Assembly (NCBI GenBank): GCA_035472475.1
Contig: DATIPA010000054.1
Coordinates: 1-62,461 of the forward strand
Length of the DNA stretch: 62,461 bases
Reading direction: 5' to 3'
Source of the DNA: JAFAXD01 sp035472475
Lineage (GTDB): Bacteria; Pseudomonadota; Alphaproteobacteria; Rhizobiales; Xanthobacteraceae
In this document: piece by piece, positions 9,136 to 17,857 of the stretch
Numbering within the stretch: position 1 is the stretch's first letter
Layout of the letters: every line of letters begins with the position of its first letter
Position numbers and translations under genes: made by a program
Notes under the pieces: model-generated
What the model saw: the letters and a program-made list of their open reading frames with translations, nothing else
Database searches by the model: none
What the model was told of the DNA's origin: nothing

Positions 9136-10410
9136 ATGTTGCGAAAAGCTGCAATCGCTGCGTTTGCTGTAAGTGCGATTATCCTCGTAGCGGCCAATCC
9201 GGCCGGCGCCCAGACCGCGAGCGCCGACGATACCGCCCGTTTTCTTGCCGGGATGCCGCCGGCGAGCGGCTCGCCGCTCGCCCCGCTTACCCAGGATCCG
9301 ACTTGGCAACAGCACGCCCGTTATTTCAATTCGGCATTCGGCGCTCTCGACAAGAACCAGTTTGCCAAGATCCGCGCCTGGTCGAGCGCCAAGCTTACCG
9401 ATCCGCAGCCGGTTCTGTTCTACATGTTCAGCGGGCCGGACTTCCTCTATGCCAACGCGTTTTTTCCTAACGCAACGACCTACGTGATGGCCGGGCTCGA
9501 GCCGACGGGTCCAATTCCGGATCTGATGCGCCTGCCGCGCGGGTCGGTTGGCGAAGCGTTGCGTCATATCGAAGGCTCGCTGAGCACGATCCTCACGATC
9601 AGCTTTTTCAAAACCCACGACATGCGCATGACGCTGGGCGCCAGCCGGGTGAGCGGGACGCTGCCGCTCCTCTATGTGTTCCTTGCGCGCACCGGCAAGA
9701 CAATCCAAGACGTCTCGCTGATCACACTCGACGAGCAGGGTATGCCGCAGCCGGTCAGCGCGCCGTCCAGTCCCGGAATGCGCAACGCGGCGCACGGTGT
9801 GAAAATCGTTTTCGCCGGTTCGGATGCCCGCATCCGGACCCTCTACTACTTCGGCACCAACATCGCGAACGACGGCTTCAAGGCGAGCGGCTTTGCGAAA
9901 TTCTGCGATCGCCTCGGAACCGGCGACGCGTTTATCAAGAGCGCCTCGTATCTGCTCCACAGCAATGGCTTTTCCGACGTCCGCAATTTCCTGCTTCGGC
10001 ATGCCGTACAGGTTTTGCAGGACGACACCGGCATACCGGTCGGCTATTTCGCGCCGGATAAATGGCAGCTGCGCCCGTTCGGCCGCTATACCGGTCCGAT
10101 CGCGATGTTTGCCCGCAACTATCAACCCAGACTGACGCAACTGTTTCAAAAGGGCCGCACGGAGCCACTCGATTTCGGTCTCGGCTACCAATGGCGCGTG
10201 TTGGGCTCCAATCTGTTGCTCGCCACCAGACTAGAGCCGCCGCAGCCGGAAGCCAGCGAATCGATTGCAAGCCAAGGACCTGACCTTCAGCCGGCGGATG
10301 ACCAGGCTGCTGCCAAAAAAACGTCGTCAAAAAGCAATGCCAAAACCCAAAAGCGCACTGCCGCGCCGCGCCCCGCACCATTTTATTTTCCGTTTTTCTT
10401 CGGCCGCTGA
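9136..10410 (+). CDS. Hypothetical exported protein
   Basis: 424 residues with a clear signal peptide (MLRKAAIAAFAVSAIILVAANPAGAQ, cleavage after AGA). The mature part has no recognised domain; it is aromatic-rich with a PVLFYMFSGPDFLYA segment and a beta-rich body ending in GLGYQWRV. The C-terminal 60 residues are lysine/proline-rich and low in complexity, ending PFYFPFFFGR. Its start is five bases after the permease stop. Likely periplasmic; function not assigned. Confidence 0.7.
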   Translation: MLRKAAIAAFAVSAIILVAANPAGAQTASADDTARFLAGMPPASGSPLAPLTQDPTWQQHARYFNSAFGALDKNQFAKIRAWSSAKLTDPQPVLFYMFSGPDFLYANAFFPNATTYVMAGLEPTGPIPDLMRLPRGSVGEALRHIEGSLSTILTISFFKTHDMRMTLGASRVSGTLPLLYVFLARTGKTIQDVSLITLDEQGMPQPVSAPSSPGMRNAAHGVKIVFAGSDARIRTLYYFGTNIANDGFKASGFAKFCDRLGTGDAFIKSASYLLHSNGFSDVRNFLLRHAVQVLQDDTGIPVGYFAPDKWQLRPFGRYTGPIAMFARNYQPRLTQLFQKGRTEPLDFGLGYQWRVLGSNLLLATRLEPPQPEASESIASQGPDLQPADDQAAAKKTSSKSNAKTQKRTAAPRPAPFYFPFFFGR

Positions 10411-10823
10411 GCAATAAGTTCGGAGTGTTGCCAATCTGCCACGCGGCCGCTCGTTTGCTTGAGCCTTGCACCACCGGTTTGGAATGGGCGCATCGACCGA
10501 TCGATCCTTGCGGGCAGGTAAAACGCCAAAAACACCGCGGAATGCGCAACTACCGCCCAATGCAACACGTCAACTTCGTCCACGCGGACATGCGCGGCCA
10601 ATCGTCTTTTCGCCATAGTTAGCAAGCTATCTACCCTGGGGATTTTAGATTGGGGACGGCTTGGGGGCCGTGGGGTTTCAGGGGCATCGGGGTGCACGCT
10701 GCACTGTAGGTTTGGTGTTGCGACGCTAGCAGCGACGCAGCTGCGCCATTTCCCGGTTTCGCTCTGAAGTGCGCGCTTCCCGCAAACCCATGCCGTCCGA
10801 TGCAAGGGTGGGGACCGTAGCGC
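10411..10823. other. Intergenic region, 413 bases
   Basis: Lies between two plus-strand genes. Short open frames on both strands (for example a 77-codon minus frame from 10616) show no protein-like features or good ribosome sites and are not called. It probably carries the promoter of the alpha/beta hydrolase at 10824. No palindrome or terminator was recognised. Confidence 0.5.
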
Positions 10824-12155
10824 ATGACATTAGGCGGAACCGTCATGGTGGTCACCGCCGCGCTCGTGGTGGCGGGCGGGGCGTCGTGCTTGTCGTTGCT
10901 CAACAACAACGTCAAGTCGCCGGAGGCGATCGGCGGAGGTCAATCCGTCGTCTACAAGACGGAGTCCGCGTCCGAACTGAAGTCCAACAAGTGGGAAACC
11001 GCCGAAACCGCGTTTGCGGCGCTGGCCAATTCTGATCCAGGCGGCCAGGCGGCTGCCGGCGGCGGCGCGTATCAGGTCGCTTCGCTGCAGATGAATGATC
11101 AGCGGCCGGCAGCGCGGCCCGCGGGCAGCGACCGCAAGAACTTTCCGCTCTACCGCTTTACGGACGATTCCAGCGTGCTGACGATCGATCATGCGCCGCG
11201 CGAGACGAATTCGTTCCCGATGCGCTCCGCCCAGAAGCTCGCTTACGTGACCGAGCGCAATTCGGCGCTCGATCAGGGCCGGCTGGAGAATACCCTGCGC
11301 GCCCAGCAAATCCGGCCGCAAAGCTTGCCGGTCAAGGAGCCGCTCACCAAGCTGGTTGAATTCGACGGCGCGCCCTTTCCCTATGACGGCGGGGGACGCT
11401 CCTATCATGACAACCGAGTTCTGCTGCACATCCCGAAGGGGTTCGATGCACGGCGGCCGGCCGTCATGGTGCTGTTCTTCCATGGCCATCGCGCGACGCT
11501 CGAGCGCGACGTTCGCGACCGCCAGCTCGTGCCGGAGCAGATCTCGGCGTCGGGCATGAACGCGGTTCTGGTCGCGCCGCAGTTCGCGGTCGACGCCGCC
11601 GACTCGAGCGTGGGCCGCTTTTCACAGCCGGGAGCGGTGGCTCGTTTCGTTGCGGAAGCAGCCGATAAACTGGCACGCCTGCATGGCGATCCGCTCACCG
11701 CCAAGGCGTTTGCGAACATGCGAATCATCATTGTCGGCTACAGCGGCGGCTTCATGCCGACAGCCTACTCGCTCTACAACGGTGGCTTGAAAAATCGGGT
11801 GCGCGGCGTGGTCCTTCTCGATGGCGTCTATGGCCAGCTCGACAAGTTCGCGAGCTGGATCGAGAACAATCGATCGTCGTTCTTCATCAGCTCCTACACG
11901 CATTCCACCAAGCGTCACAACGAAGAGCTCGAGCGCATCCTGACCGAGCACGACGTGCCGTTCACCCGGGACATCAACCCGGATCTCGGGCGCGGTGGCG
12001 TCGCCTTTATCTCCGCCGATGTGCCGCATCGCGACTACGTCACCCACGCCTGGGTCGACTACCCGATCAAGGACATCGTCAGCCGGCTGGGCGACTATCA
12101 GCTCCCGACAACCCCGAACGCGGTTGCGCAATACGACGCGAACGCGCGGAGGTAG
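10824..12155 (+). CDS. Exported alpha/beta-hydrolase-like protein
   Basis: 443 residues. The N-terminus is hydrophobic (TVMVVTAALVVAGGASCL) and may be a signal or lipoprotein-like anchor, though the lipobox is poor. After a disordered linker of about 130 residues comes an alpha/beta-hydrolase fold: the oxyanion strand VMVLFFHGHRATLE, the nucleophile elbow IIIVGYSGGFMP (serine in G-Y-S-G-G) and a late histidine in ADVPHRDYVTHAW. A catalytic acid could be in VVLLDGVYG or nearby. The substrate is unknown; it is not typical of a named esterase family. Alternative start at an ATG 24 bases later. Confidence 0.72.
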   Translation: MTLGGTVMVVTAALVVAGGASCLSLLNNNVKSPEAIGGGQSVVYKTESASELKSNKWETAETAFAALANSDPGGQAAAGGGAYQVASLQMNDQRPAARPAGSDRKNFPLYRFTDDSSVLTIDHAPRETNSFPMRSAQKLAYVTERNSALDQGRLENTLRAQQIRPQSLPVKEPLTKLVEFDGAPFPYDGGGRSYHDNRVLLHIPKGFDARRPAVMVLFFHGHRATLERDVRDRQLVPEQISASGMNAVLVAPQFAVDAADSSVGRFSQPGAVARFVAEAADKLARLHGDPLTAKAFANMRIIIVGYSGGFMPTAYSLYNGGLKNRVRGVVLLDGVYGQLDKFASWIENNRSSFFISSYTHSTKRHNEELERILTEHDVPFTRDINPDLGRGGVAFISADVPHRDYVTHAWVDYPIKDIVSRLGDYQLPTTPNAVAQYDANARR

Positions 12156-12254
12156 GCCGGCGCCGGTCGCCACCACGCTCGCTTTAGGGGCCGCAAGGCT
12201 GTCCATTCGCGGTTTTCTCTGGCGAAATCGCGCTCGATACCTCATATCAAGGGC

Positions 12255-12707
12255 ATGAGCGAAGGCACTGCCGCGGTAGCAACCTCGATCGACGAGATCG
12301 TGGAGAATTTGTCCCTGCTGGACGATTGGGACGATCGTTATCGCTATATCATTGAGCTCGGACGTACGCTGGCACCATTGCCGGCAGCCGATTACAGCGA
12401 CGCCAACAAGGTCCGCGGGTGCGCAAGTCAGGTGTGGCTCGATACCCAGGCGCGTCCGGACGGCCGATCCGGTCCTATTCTGACCTTCCGCGGGGACAGC
12501 GACGCCCACATCGTGCGCGGGCTGATCGCAATCCTGTTCGCCATCTATTCGGGCAGGCCGGCGCGTAGCATTCTGACGACCGACGCGGTCGCGCTGTTCG
12601 AGCAAATGGGCTTGCGCGAGCACCTGACGCCGCAGCGGTCGAATGGATTTCGATCGATGGTCGAACGCATCCGGTCCGACGCCCGCGCCGCGCTGGGGCA
12701 GTCCTGA
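12255..12707 (+). CDS. sufE: SufE family cysteine desulfuration protein
   Basis: 150 residues of the SufE family, which accepts persulfide sulfur from the SufS desulfurase for Fe-S cluster assembly in the cytoplasm. The acceptor cysteine is C56 in NKVRGCASQVWL; other family features are LLDDWDDRYRYIIELG near the N-terminus and the FRGDSDAHIVRGLIAIL helix. No suf genes are adjacent, which is common for sufE in this group. It is convergent with the MucR-type gene only 19 bases away. Confidence 0.92.
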   Translation: MSEGTAAVATSIDEIVENLSLLDDWDDRYRYIIELGRTLAPLPAADYSDANKVRGCASQVWLDTQARPDGRSGPILTFRGDSDAHIVRGLIAILFAIYSGRPARSILTTDAVALFEQMGLREHLTPQRSNGFRSMVERIRSDARAALGQS

Positions 12708-12726
12708 TCGTTCCCGATACGCGCGA

Positions 12727-13146
12727 TTATTTCGAACGGCGCCGGCGTTGCTGGCCGAGACCCATCTGCTTGGCGAGTTCAGATCGCGCCGCCGCATAGT
12801 TCGGCGCGACCATCGGGTAGTCCGCCGGCAACCCCCATTTTTCGCGATATTGTTCCGGGGTCAGATTGTACTGACTGCGCAGGTGCCGTCGCAGGGATTT
12901 GAACTTCTTGCCGTCCTCCAGGCAGACGAGGTGATCCGGCGTGATTGATTTCTTGACCGAAACCGCCGGTCGGAGCGGTTCCGCCGCAGCGTCGCCCGGA
13001 GCGGCCGACACCTGTAGAAGCGCCGAATGGACTTGGCTGATCAGCGCCGGTATGTCGCCGGCCGACACCGGGTTGTTGCTGACATAGGCCGACACGATAT
13101 TGGCAGTCAGTTCAATGAAGCTCGTGTGGTCTTCGCCGGACGCCAT
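12727..13146 (-). CDS. MucR/Ros family transcriptional regulator
   Basis: About 139 residues. The N-terminus (FIELTANIVSAYVSNNPV) is the MucR oligomerisation region and the C-terminus is the Ros/MucR zinc-finger domain with SITPDHLVCLEDGKKFK, EQYREKWGLPADYPMVAP and AKQMGLGQ. These proteins are global, H-NS-like regulators binding AT-rich DNA. The finger has Cys, Asp and His ligands (CLED and RRHL), but the last ligand position reads SQYN rather than the usual THYN/SHYN, so the second histidine is missing. Start: the ATG at 13146 matches the family N-terminus; a start at 13173 adds nine residues and cannot be excluded. Confidence 0.88.
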   Translation of the reverse strand: MASGEDHTSFIELTANIVSAYVSNNPVSAGDIPALISQVHSALLQVSAAPGDAAAEPLRPAVSVKKSITPDHLVCLEDGKKFKSLRRHLRSQYNLTPEQYREKWGLPADYPMVAPNYAAARSELAKQMGLGQQRRRRSK

Positions 13147-13539
13147 TCGCCCAATCCCCGAGGCTTGCTGCATGACCCAAAGGCCCCGAGCTCAAGTGCT
13201 CGGCGCGCCGTCTGCTACGCTGCACGGATAAGAATGCGAGAACTACTTATGATTTTATTGCCTAAATCATACAACCGCAACAACAGAGTTACGTCATTAG
13301 ATCAAAATTCTTGGGCTATTCAGTCAACCGGCCGGTCAAATACTTAAATCAACTTGCATCGGAACGTCGATGCCAATCTGTGGCTGCAGGCCCAAGAATC
13401 ACACTTTATCGTCCCTGGTTCCGCCTTACCATCAAAATCCGACCGCGCGCACGCGACGCACTCGCCCGACCCCAGCGGCGCTACTAACTAGTTGCGCGGC
13501 TCCGGCTCGGACGCCGATCAGCCCCCGGGATATTCGATC
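13147..13539. other. Divergent AT-rich intergenic region
   Basis: About 390 bases between the MucR-type gene and the oligopeptidase gene. The section 13245-13365 is much richer in A+T than anything around it, with runs such as TTATGATTTTATTGCC and CAAATACTTAAATC. MucR proteins are known to bind AT-rich promoter DNA including their own, so autoregulation here is a plausible inference. No gene is seen. Confidence 0.5.
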
Positions 13540-15720
13540 ATGGACCACAAGCTGCCGCCGAACTGGATTGCAATCGATGAACCGCGCGCGCTGCAACAAC
13601 CCGTTGTCCAATCATGGCATGGGGTCAGGCTCACCGATGAATTCGCCTGGTTGAAGGCTGCGAACTGGCGAGACGTGATGCGCGAGCCAGCGACGCTCGC
13701 CCCGGACATCCGCGCGTATCTGGACGCCGAAAACGCGTACGCCAGCGCAGCGCTTGCCGACATCGAGCCTCTGCAAGATGCGATCCTTGCAGAGATGAGG
13801 GGGCGGATCAAAGAGGACGATGCGTCGGTTCCGGTTCCCGACGGTCCGTTCGCCTATTTCGAGCGCTATCGCGAAGGCGGGCAGCACCCCCTGATCTGCC
13901 GAGAGCCCCGCGGAGGAGGAATTGCCGAGGTTCTGCTCGACGGAGATGCCCTGGCGGAGGATCGATCCTTCTTCCAGCTCGGAGCTCGCCGCCACTCACC
14001 GGATCATAAGTTGCTGGCATGGTCCGCGGACGAGGCCGGCTCCGAACTGTTCACGATGCGCGTCCGTGATGTCGCGACTGGCACCGATCTCGCCGACGTC
14101 ATTGTCGACACGGTGGGATCTCCGGTCTGGATGCACGATTGCTCGGCGTTTTATTACGTCCGCTTGGATAGCCAACATCGTCCTTCATACGTCTATCGCC
14201 ATCGCCTCGGAACGCCGACCAGCGACGACCGCCTGATCTTCGAGAGCACCGATCCGCAGTACTTCGTGTCACTGTCCGATACCCAGTCGCGACGGTTTGC
14301 CGTTATTTCGGTGCACGATCACGAAACCTCCGAGGCCTGGCTGATTGATCTCTCGGTGTCGGAGGCTGAACCGGGGCTGGTGACACCGCTCGAGCCATTG
14401 GTTCGCTATGAGGTCGAACACCACCCGTCATTCGGCGGCTCACCGGCACTGATCCTGCGGACCAACGCGGCCGGAGCCGAGGACTTCAAGCTCGCCTGGA
14501 CGCCGCTGGCGTCGCCGGGACGGGCGCACTGGCAGGACCTCGTCCCGCACCGCCCGGGCATTTTTATTTTGTCCTTCACCGTGTTCGCCGACTGGCTGAT
14601 CTGGCTTGAGCGCGAGGACGGCCTGCCCCGCATCGTCGCTCGGCGCCTGTCGACCGGCCAACAACACGCGATTGCATTTGCGGAAGAAGACTATTCGCTG
14701 GCTATCAGCGAAGGTGTCGAATTCCAAACCGACCTGTTGCGTTTCATCTATTCGTCGATGACGACGCCGTCGGAAGTGTGGGATTACGACCTCGAGCATC
14801 GCGGCCGTACGCTGCGCAAACGCCAGCAAATCCCCTCAGGTCATGATCCGGCGGCCTACGTGATCCGACGCATGTTCGCGCCCGCGTTTGACGGCGAAAC
14901 CATTCCGATTTCGCTGCTGTATCGTAAGGACACGCCGATCGACGGGACGGCGCCCGCGCTGGTCTACGGCTACGGCGCCTACGGGTTTTCGATACCCGCA
15001 GCATTCAGCAGCAATAGGCTCTCGCTGGTCGATCGCGGCTTTGTCTACGCAATCGCGCATGTTCGCGGCGGCACTGAAAAAGGATGGCGCTGGTACCGGG
15101 CCGGCAAGCTCGCCGACAAACCAAACACGTTCGACGATTTCATTGCGGTGGTGGAATTCCTGATCGCAGACCGGTGGGCGGCGGGCACGAAGGTGATCGC
15201 GCAGGGCGGTTCAGCCGGCGGCATGCTGATGGGTGCCATAGCCAACAAACGGCCCCACCTGTTCGCCGGCATCATCGCCGAAGTCCCGTTCGTCGACGTC
15301 CTCAACACGATGCTTGACGAGACGCTTCCACTTACGCCGCCCGAATGGCCGGAATGGGGGAATCCAAGGACGGACCCCGAGATCTTCCGTACGATTTTGA
15401 GTTACGATCCCTACAACAACATCCGGGCGCAGCCCTACCCGGCCCTGCTGGTGTTTGCCGGCCTTACCGATCCGCGCGTTACATATTGGGAACCGGCCAA
15501 ATGGGTCGCGCGGCTGCGCGCTCGCAGGCTCAATCGCAATTTGCTGGCGCTGCGCACCAATCTCGATGCGGGCCATGCCGGAGCGTCCGGACGTTTCGAT
15601 CGGCTCAAGGAGATCGCACTGGCTTACGCGTTTGCCGTCAAGGTCGCGTTACCCGAAGCTGTTGCGGTTTCCGCCGTGCATGCGCCCGAACAAATGGCCA
15701 GCGGCGCATCCCGGACGTGA
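13540..15720 (+). CDS. ptrB: Oligopeptidase B-like S9 family peptidase
   Basis: 726 residues with the prolyl-oligopeptidase layout: an N-terminal beta-propeller (about 70-400) and a C-terminal alpha/beta-hydrolase peptidase domain. The catalytic serine is in AQGGSAGGMLMG, the aspartate in AGLTDPRVTYWEP and the histidine in NLDAGHAGASGRFD. PWPEWGNP-like and FVDVLNTMLDETLPLT segments are characteristic of oligopeptidase B, a cytoplasmic or periplasmic enzyme cutting small peptides after basic residues. No signal peptide. The ATG at 13540 is preferred to an upstream in-frame TTG. E. coli PtrB is somewhat shorter (about 690). Confidence 0.9.
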   Translation: MDHKLPPNWIAIDEPRALQQPVVQSWHGVRLTDEFAWLKAANWRDVMREPATLAPDIRAYLDAENAYASAALADIEPLQDAILAEMRGRIKEDDASVPVPDGPFAYFERYREGGQHPLICREPRGGGIAEVLLDGDALAEDRSFFQLGARRHSPDHKLLAWSADEAGSELFTMRVRDVATGTDLADVIVDTVGSPVWMHDCSAFYYVRLDSQHRPSYVYRHRLGTPTSDDRLIFESTDPQYFVSLSDTQSRRFAVISVHDHETSEAWLIDLSVSEAEPGLVTPLEPLVRYEVEHHPSFGGSPALILRTNAAGAEDFKLAWTPLASPGRAHWQDLVPHRPGIFILSFTVFADWLIWLEREDGLPRIVARRLSTGQQHAIAFAEEDYSLAISEGVEFQTDLLRFIYSSMTTPSEVWDYDLEHRGRTLRKRQQIPSGHDPAAYVIRRMFAPAFDGETIPISLLYRKDTPIDGTAPALVYGYGAYGFSIPAAFSSNRLSLVDRGFVYAIAHVRGGTEKGWRWYRAGKLADKPNTFDDFIAVVEFLIADRWAAGTKVIAQGGSAGGMLMGAIANKRPHLFAGIIAEVPFVDVLNTMLDETLPLTPPEWPEWGNPRTDPEIFRTILSYDPYNNIRAQPYPALLVFAGLTDPRVTYWEPAKWVARLRARRLNRNLLALRTNLDAGHAGASGRFDRLKEIALAYAFAVKVALPEAVAVSAVHAPEQMASGASRT

Positions 15721-15736
15721 GGCGCGTCGAGCCCGG

Positions 15737-16597
15737 TCAGCCGTTCTTCTCAAGGTGGACGCGCAGCTCTTCAATAGACGCAAACCGCATCACGCCCTCG
15801 GACAGCTGGGCCTCAATCGATCCGTCGGTGTAGAGCGTATAGCCCATGCCGTCGATCACGCCGGACTTGAGAATGGCGACCGGCACCGGCTGAGCCTGGC
15901 CCTGGTCCGCCGGCGGCGTGATCTCGTGGGTGTCACCGGCGGACGGAGCCTGTGCCACGGGCGGCGGCGGGGAGTCGTCCTGGGGCTGTGGGCGTTCCGA
16001 CGCGTCCGAGGGCCACACCGGATCGAACATGTTGCGCGCAGGGCGCGCTGGCTCCTGGGATCGCGCGGCTCCGAGGCGGGACGTCTGGCGCGTGCCAGCA
16101 GATGGTGGCGACGTCGGGCTCGGTCGCCCAAGGCCGGCGGGCGACAGCGGAACCAGTTCGCCTTCCTCGACAACTGGCGGTTCACCGCCCGCTCCCCGAC
16201 CCGCAGGCACGTTGGGGACGCGCGGCCGCTCCAGTTCGAGAGCGGGCCTGTCGGGCGGCAATATCGGCTCGGGACGTTGCTCCGGCGGACGTCGCGGCGG
16301 GCCTGCAGTTTGTGGTCGGGGCGGCAGCGCACCGCGTGCCGGGGCGCGGCTTGCACCCTCGGCGTCCACGGGACGCGCGAGCCGCGGCCCGGCCCGTTCG
16401 GACAGTCGCCCGAGGCGCCGCAACTCGCGCACGACGGCGCCCAGAGCGAATACGATCAGCCCCCCGACGACACTTGTGGTGCCGCTCATGATCAGCGCGT
16501 TGCCGGTGCCGAATTCGTTGTAGGGAACGCCAAAACCGATAGCGGCAAGGCCCGCAGCGATCAGGACGACGCCGACGGAAAACAAGAAGGGAGCCAT
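15737..16597 (-). CDS. Proline-rich bitopic/ditopic membrane protein, hypothetical
   Basis: 286 residues. Two hydrophobic segments at about 4-25 (FLFSVGVVLIAAGLAAIGFG) and 35-57 (ALIMSGTTSVVGGLIVFALG) anchor it. Residues 60-225 are a Pro/Arg/Glu-rich disordered region. The last 45 residues are ordered again (VIDGMGYTLYTDGSIEAQL then SIEELRVHLEKNG), a short conserved-looking domain. Function unknown; the layout suggests a linker presenting a small C-terminal module. It is convergent with the oligopeptidase gene. Confidence 0.7.
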   Translation of the reverse strand: MAPFLFSVGVVLIAAGLAAIGFGVPYNEFGTGNALIMSGTTSVVGGLIVFALGAVVRELRRLGRLSERAGPRLARPVDAEGASRAPARGALPPRPQTAGPPRRPPEQRPEPILPPDRPALELERPRVPNVPAGRGAGGEPPVVEEGELVPLSPAGLGRPSPTSPPSAGTRQTSRLGAARSQEPARPARNMFDPVWPSDASERPQPQDDSPPPPVAQAPSAGDTHEITPPADQGQAQPVPVAILKSGVIDGMGYTLYTDGSIEAQLSEGVMRFASIEELRVHLEKNG

Positions 16598-16740
16598 AGA
16601 GGTAGATTCTCCTAAGCGGTCACAGCGATCCGCGGCCAGTCCTCTTCTCCCAAGCTGGCGGTAATCCTAGTGAAATTATGTCGAAACTTCATTAACGCGG
16701 TTAACCATGTGGGCAAAGTGACGCCCTACGATGCTACCGC

Positions 16741-16772
16741 GAACTATCGGTGGCACAATTGGAACTATCGGT
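16741..16772 (+). promoter_or_regulatory. Two direct repeats GAACTATCGGT upstream of sodB
   Basis: The 11-base sequence GAACTATCGGT occurs at 16741-16751 and again at 16762-16772, spaced 21 bases start to start, which is two DNA helical turns. It ends about 93 bases before the sodB start. This geometry suits a regulator contacting the same face of DNA twice. The regulator is unknown. Confidence 0.45.
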
Positions 16773-16865
16773 CGGTTGAAGTGATAGTGTTAGGTGCCGG
16801 CCCGCCTCCAGATCCTCGCGACGACCCATTTGTGGTCGGCTCCCAGTTTTGACGGAGAAAATCAG

Positions 16866-17480
16866 ATGTCGTTTACGCTTCCGCCCCTGCCCTACGCTTA
16901 CGACGCGCTGGCGCCCCACATGTCGCGCGAAACACTGGAATATCATCACGACAAGCATCACCAGGCCTACGTCGACAACGGCAACAAGCTCCTCCAGGGC
17001 AGCCCGTGGGAAGGACAGTCGCTCGAACAGATCGTGGTCGGGTCGTTCGGCAAGAATGCGGGTCTCTTCAACAATGCCGGCCAGCATTACAACCACCTGC
17101 ACTTTTGGAAATGGATGAAGCCCGGCGGCGGCGGCGGCAAACTCCCCAGCGATCTGCAAAAGAGGATTACCGACGACCTCGGCTCCTACGACAAGATGAA
17201 AGACGAGTTCGTGCAGGCAGGCGTCGGGCAGTTTGGATCCGGTTGGGCTTGGCTGGCGGTCAAGGACGGAAAGATCGTCGTGATGAAGACGCCGAACGGC
17301 GAGAACCCGCTGGTGCACGGCGCCCAGCCGATTCTGGGATGCGATGTGTGGGAGCATTCCTACTACATCGACTATCGCAACCGGCGGCCGGACTACATCA
17401 AGGCGTTCCTCGATCACTTGGTGAACTGGGAGTATGTCGCCGAGATGTACAAGGCCGCATCGGCGCGCAAAGCCGCCTGA
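16866..17480 (+). CDS. sodB: Superoxide dismutase, Fe/Mn family (iron-type signature)
   Basis: 204 residues converting superoxide to hydrogen peroxide and oxygen. Metal ligands are visible: a histidine in LEYHHDKHHQAY, a histidine in GQHYNHLHFW, and the Asp and His in CDVWEHSYYIDY. The glutamine in NNAGQHYNHL sits where iron-type enzymes carry their active-site Gln, pointing to Fe or cambialistic use. No signal peptide, so cytoplasmic. The ATG at 16866 has GGAGAAAATCAG ahead of it. It is a single-gene unit closed by a strong terminator. Confidence 0.94.
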   Translation: MSFTLPPLPYAYDALAPHMSRETLEYHHDKHHQAYVDNGNKLLQGSPWEGQSLEQIVVGSFGKNAGLFNNAGQHYNHLHFWKWMKPGGGGGKLPSDLQKRITDDLGSYDKMKDEFVQAGVGQFGSGWAWLAVKDGKIVVMKTPNGENPLVHGAQPILGCDVWEHSYYIDYRNRRPDYIKAFLDHLVNWEYVAEMYKAASARKAA

Positions 17481-17511
17481 CGACGCGGGTTATCGTACCG
17501 CGAACAATATC

Positions 17512-17537
17512 GGCGCGGCCGCTGGCCGCGCCTTTTT
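17512..17537 (+). terminator. Rho-independent terminator of sodB
   Basis: Perfect 9-base stem GGCGCGGCC / GGCCGCGCC with a three-base GCT loop, followed directly by TTTTT, 31 bases after the sodB stop. Confidence 0.92.
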
Positions 17538-17857
17538 CTTGCCACCGACCGCCCGCACCAAGGTTTTGTTTCAGCGTGCTGGAAAGAATGTTATGCTGGG
17601 CATGAAGCAAGTAAGAAAGCCGGGGGAAACGCATGACTCGTGTCGCGTTGGCGCAACGCAACGCCATGCGTGGGCGCGCGGGTCACACAAACGGCGCGTC
17701 AGTATAATGCGCTGCAACAAGAGCGGATCGCTATCCGCGCCCCCGACAGCAACGAAATGTCGCCTCCATCGGCAGTCCGCTGAATTCGTAGCCGCGCCTC
17801 GCTTTTGCCCGCACCGGCCGGGCCGTGCAACCGCGCTTCGCGCATCACGTCTGACCA
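17538..17857. other. Intergenic region ahead of the membrane glycosyltransferase
   Basis: 320 bases with no convincing gene. A TATAAT lies at 17703-17708 but no good -35 box is seen at the right distance. Nothing else was recognised. Confidence 0.45.

Noticed and set aside
10383..10616. A 77-codon minus frame starting MAKRRLAAHVR
   Set aside because: It overlaps the end of a plus-strand gene, has no clear ribosome site, and no recognisable family or membrane pattern.
15455..16615. A 386-codon plus-strand frame overlapping the oligopeptidase end and the proline-rich membrane protein
   Set aside because: It crosses two better-supported genes and is low in complexity, with no signal or domain.
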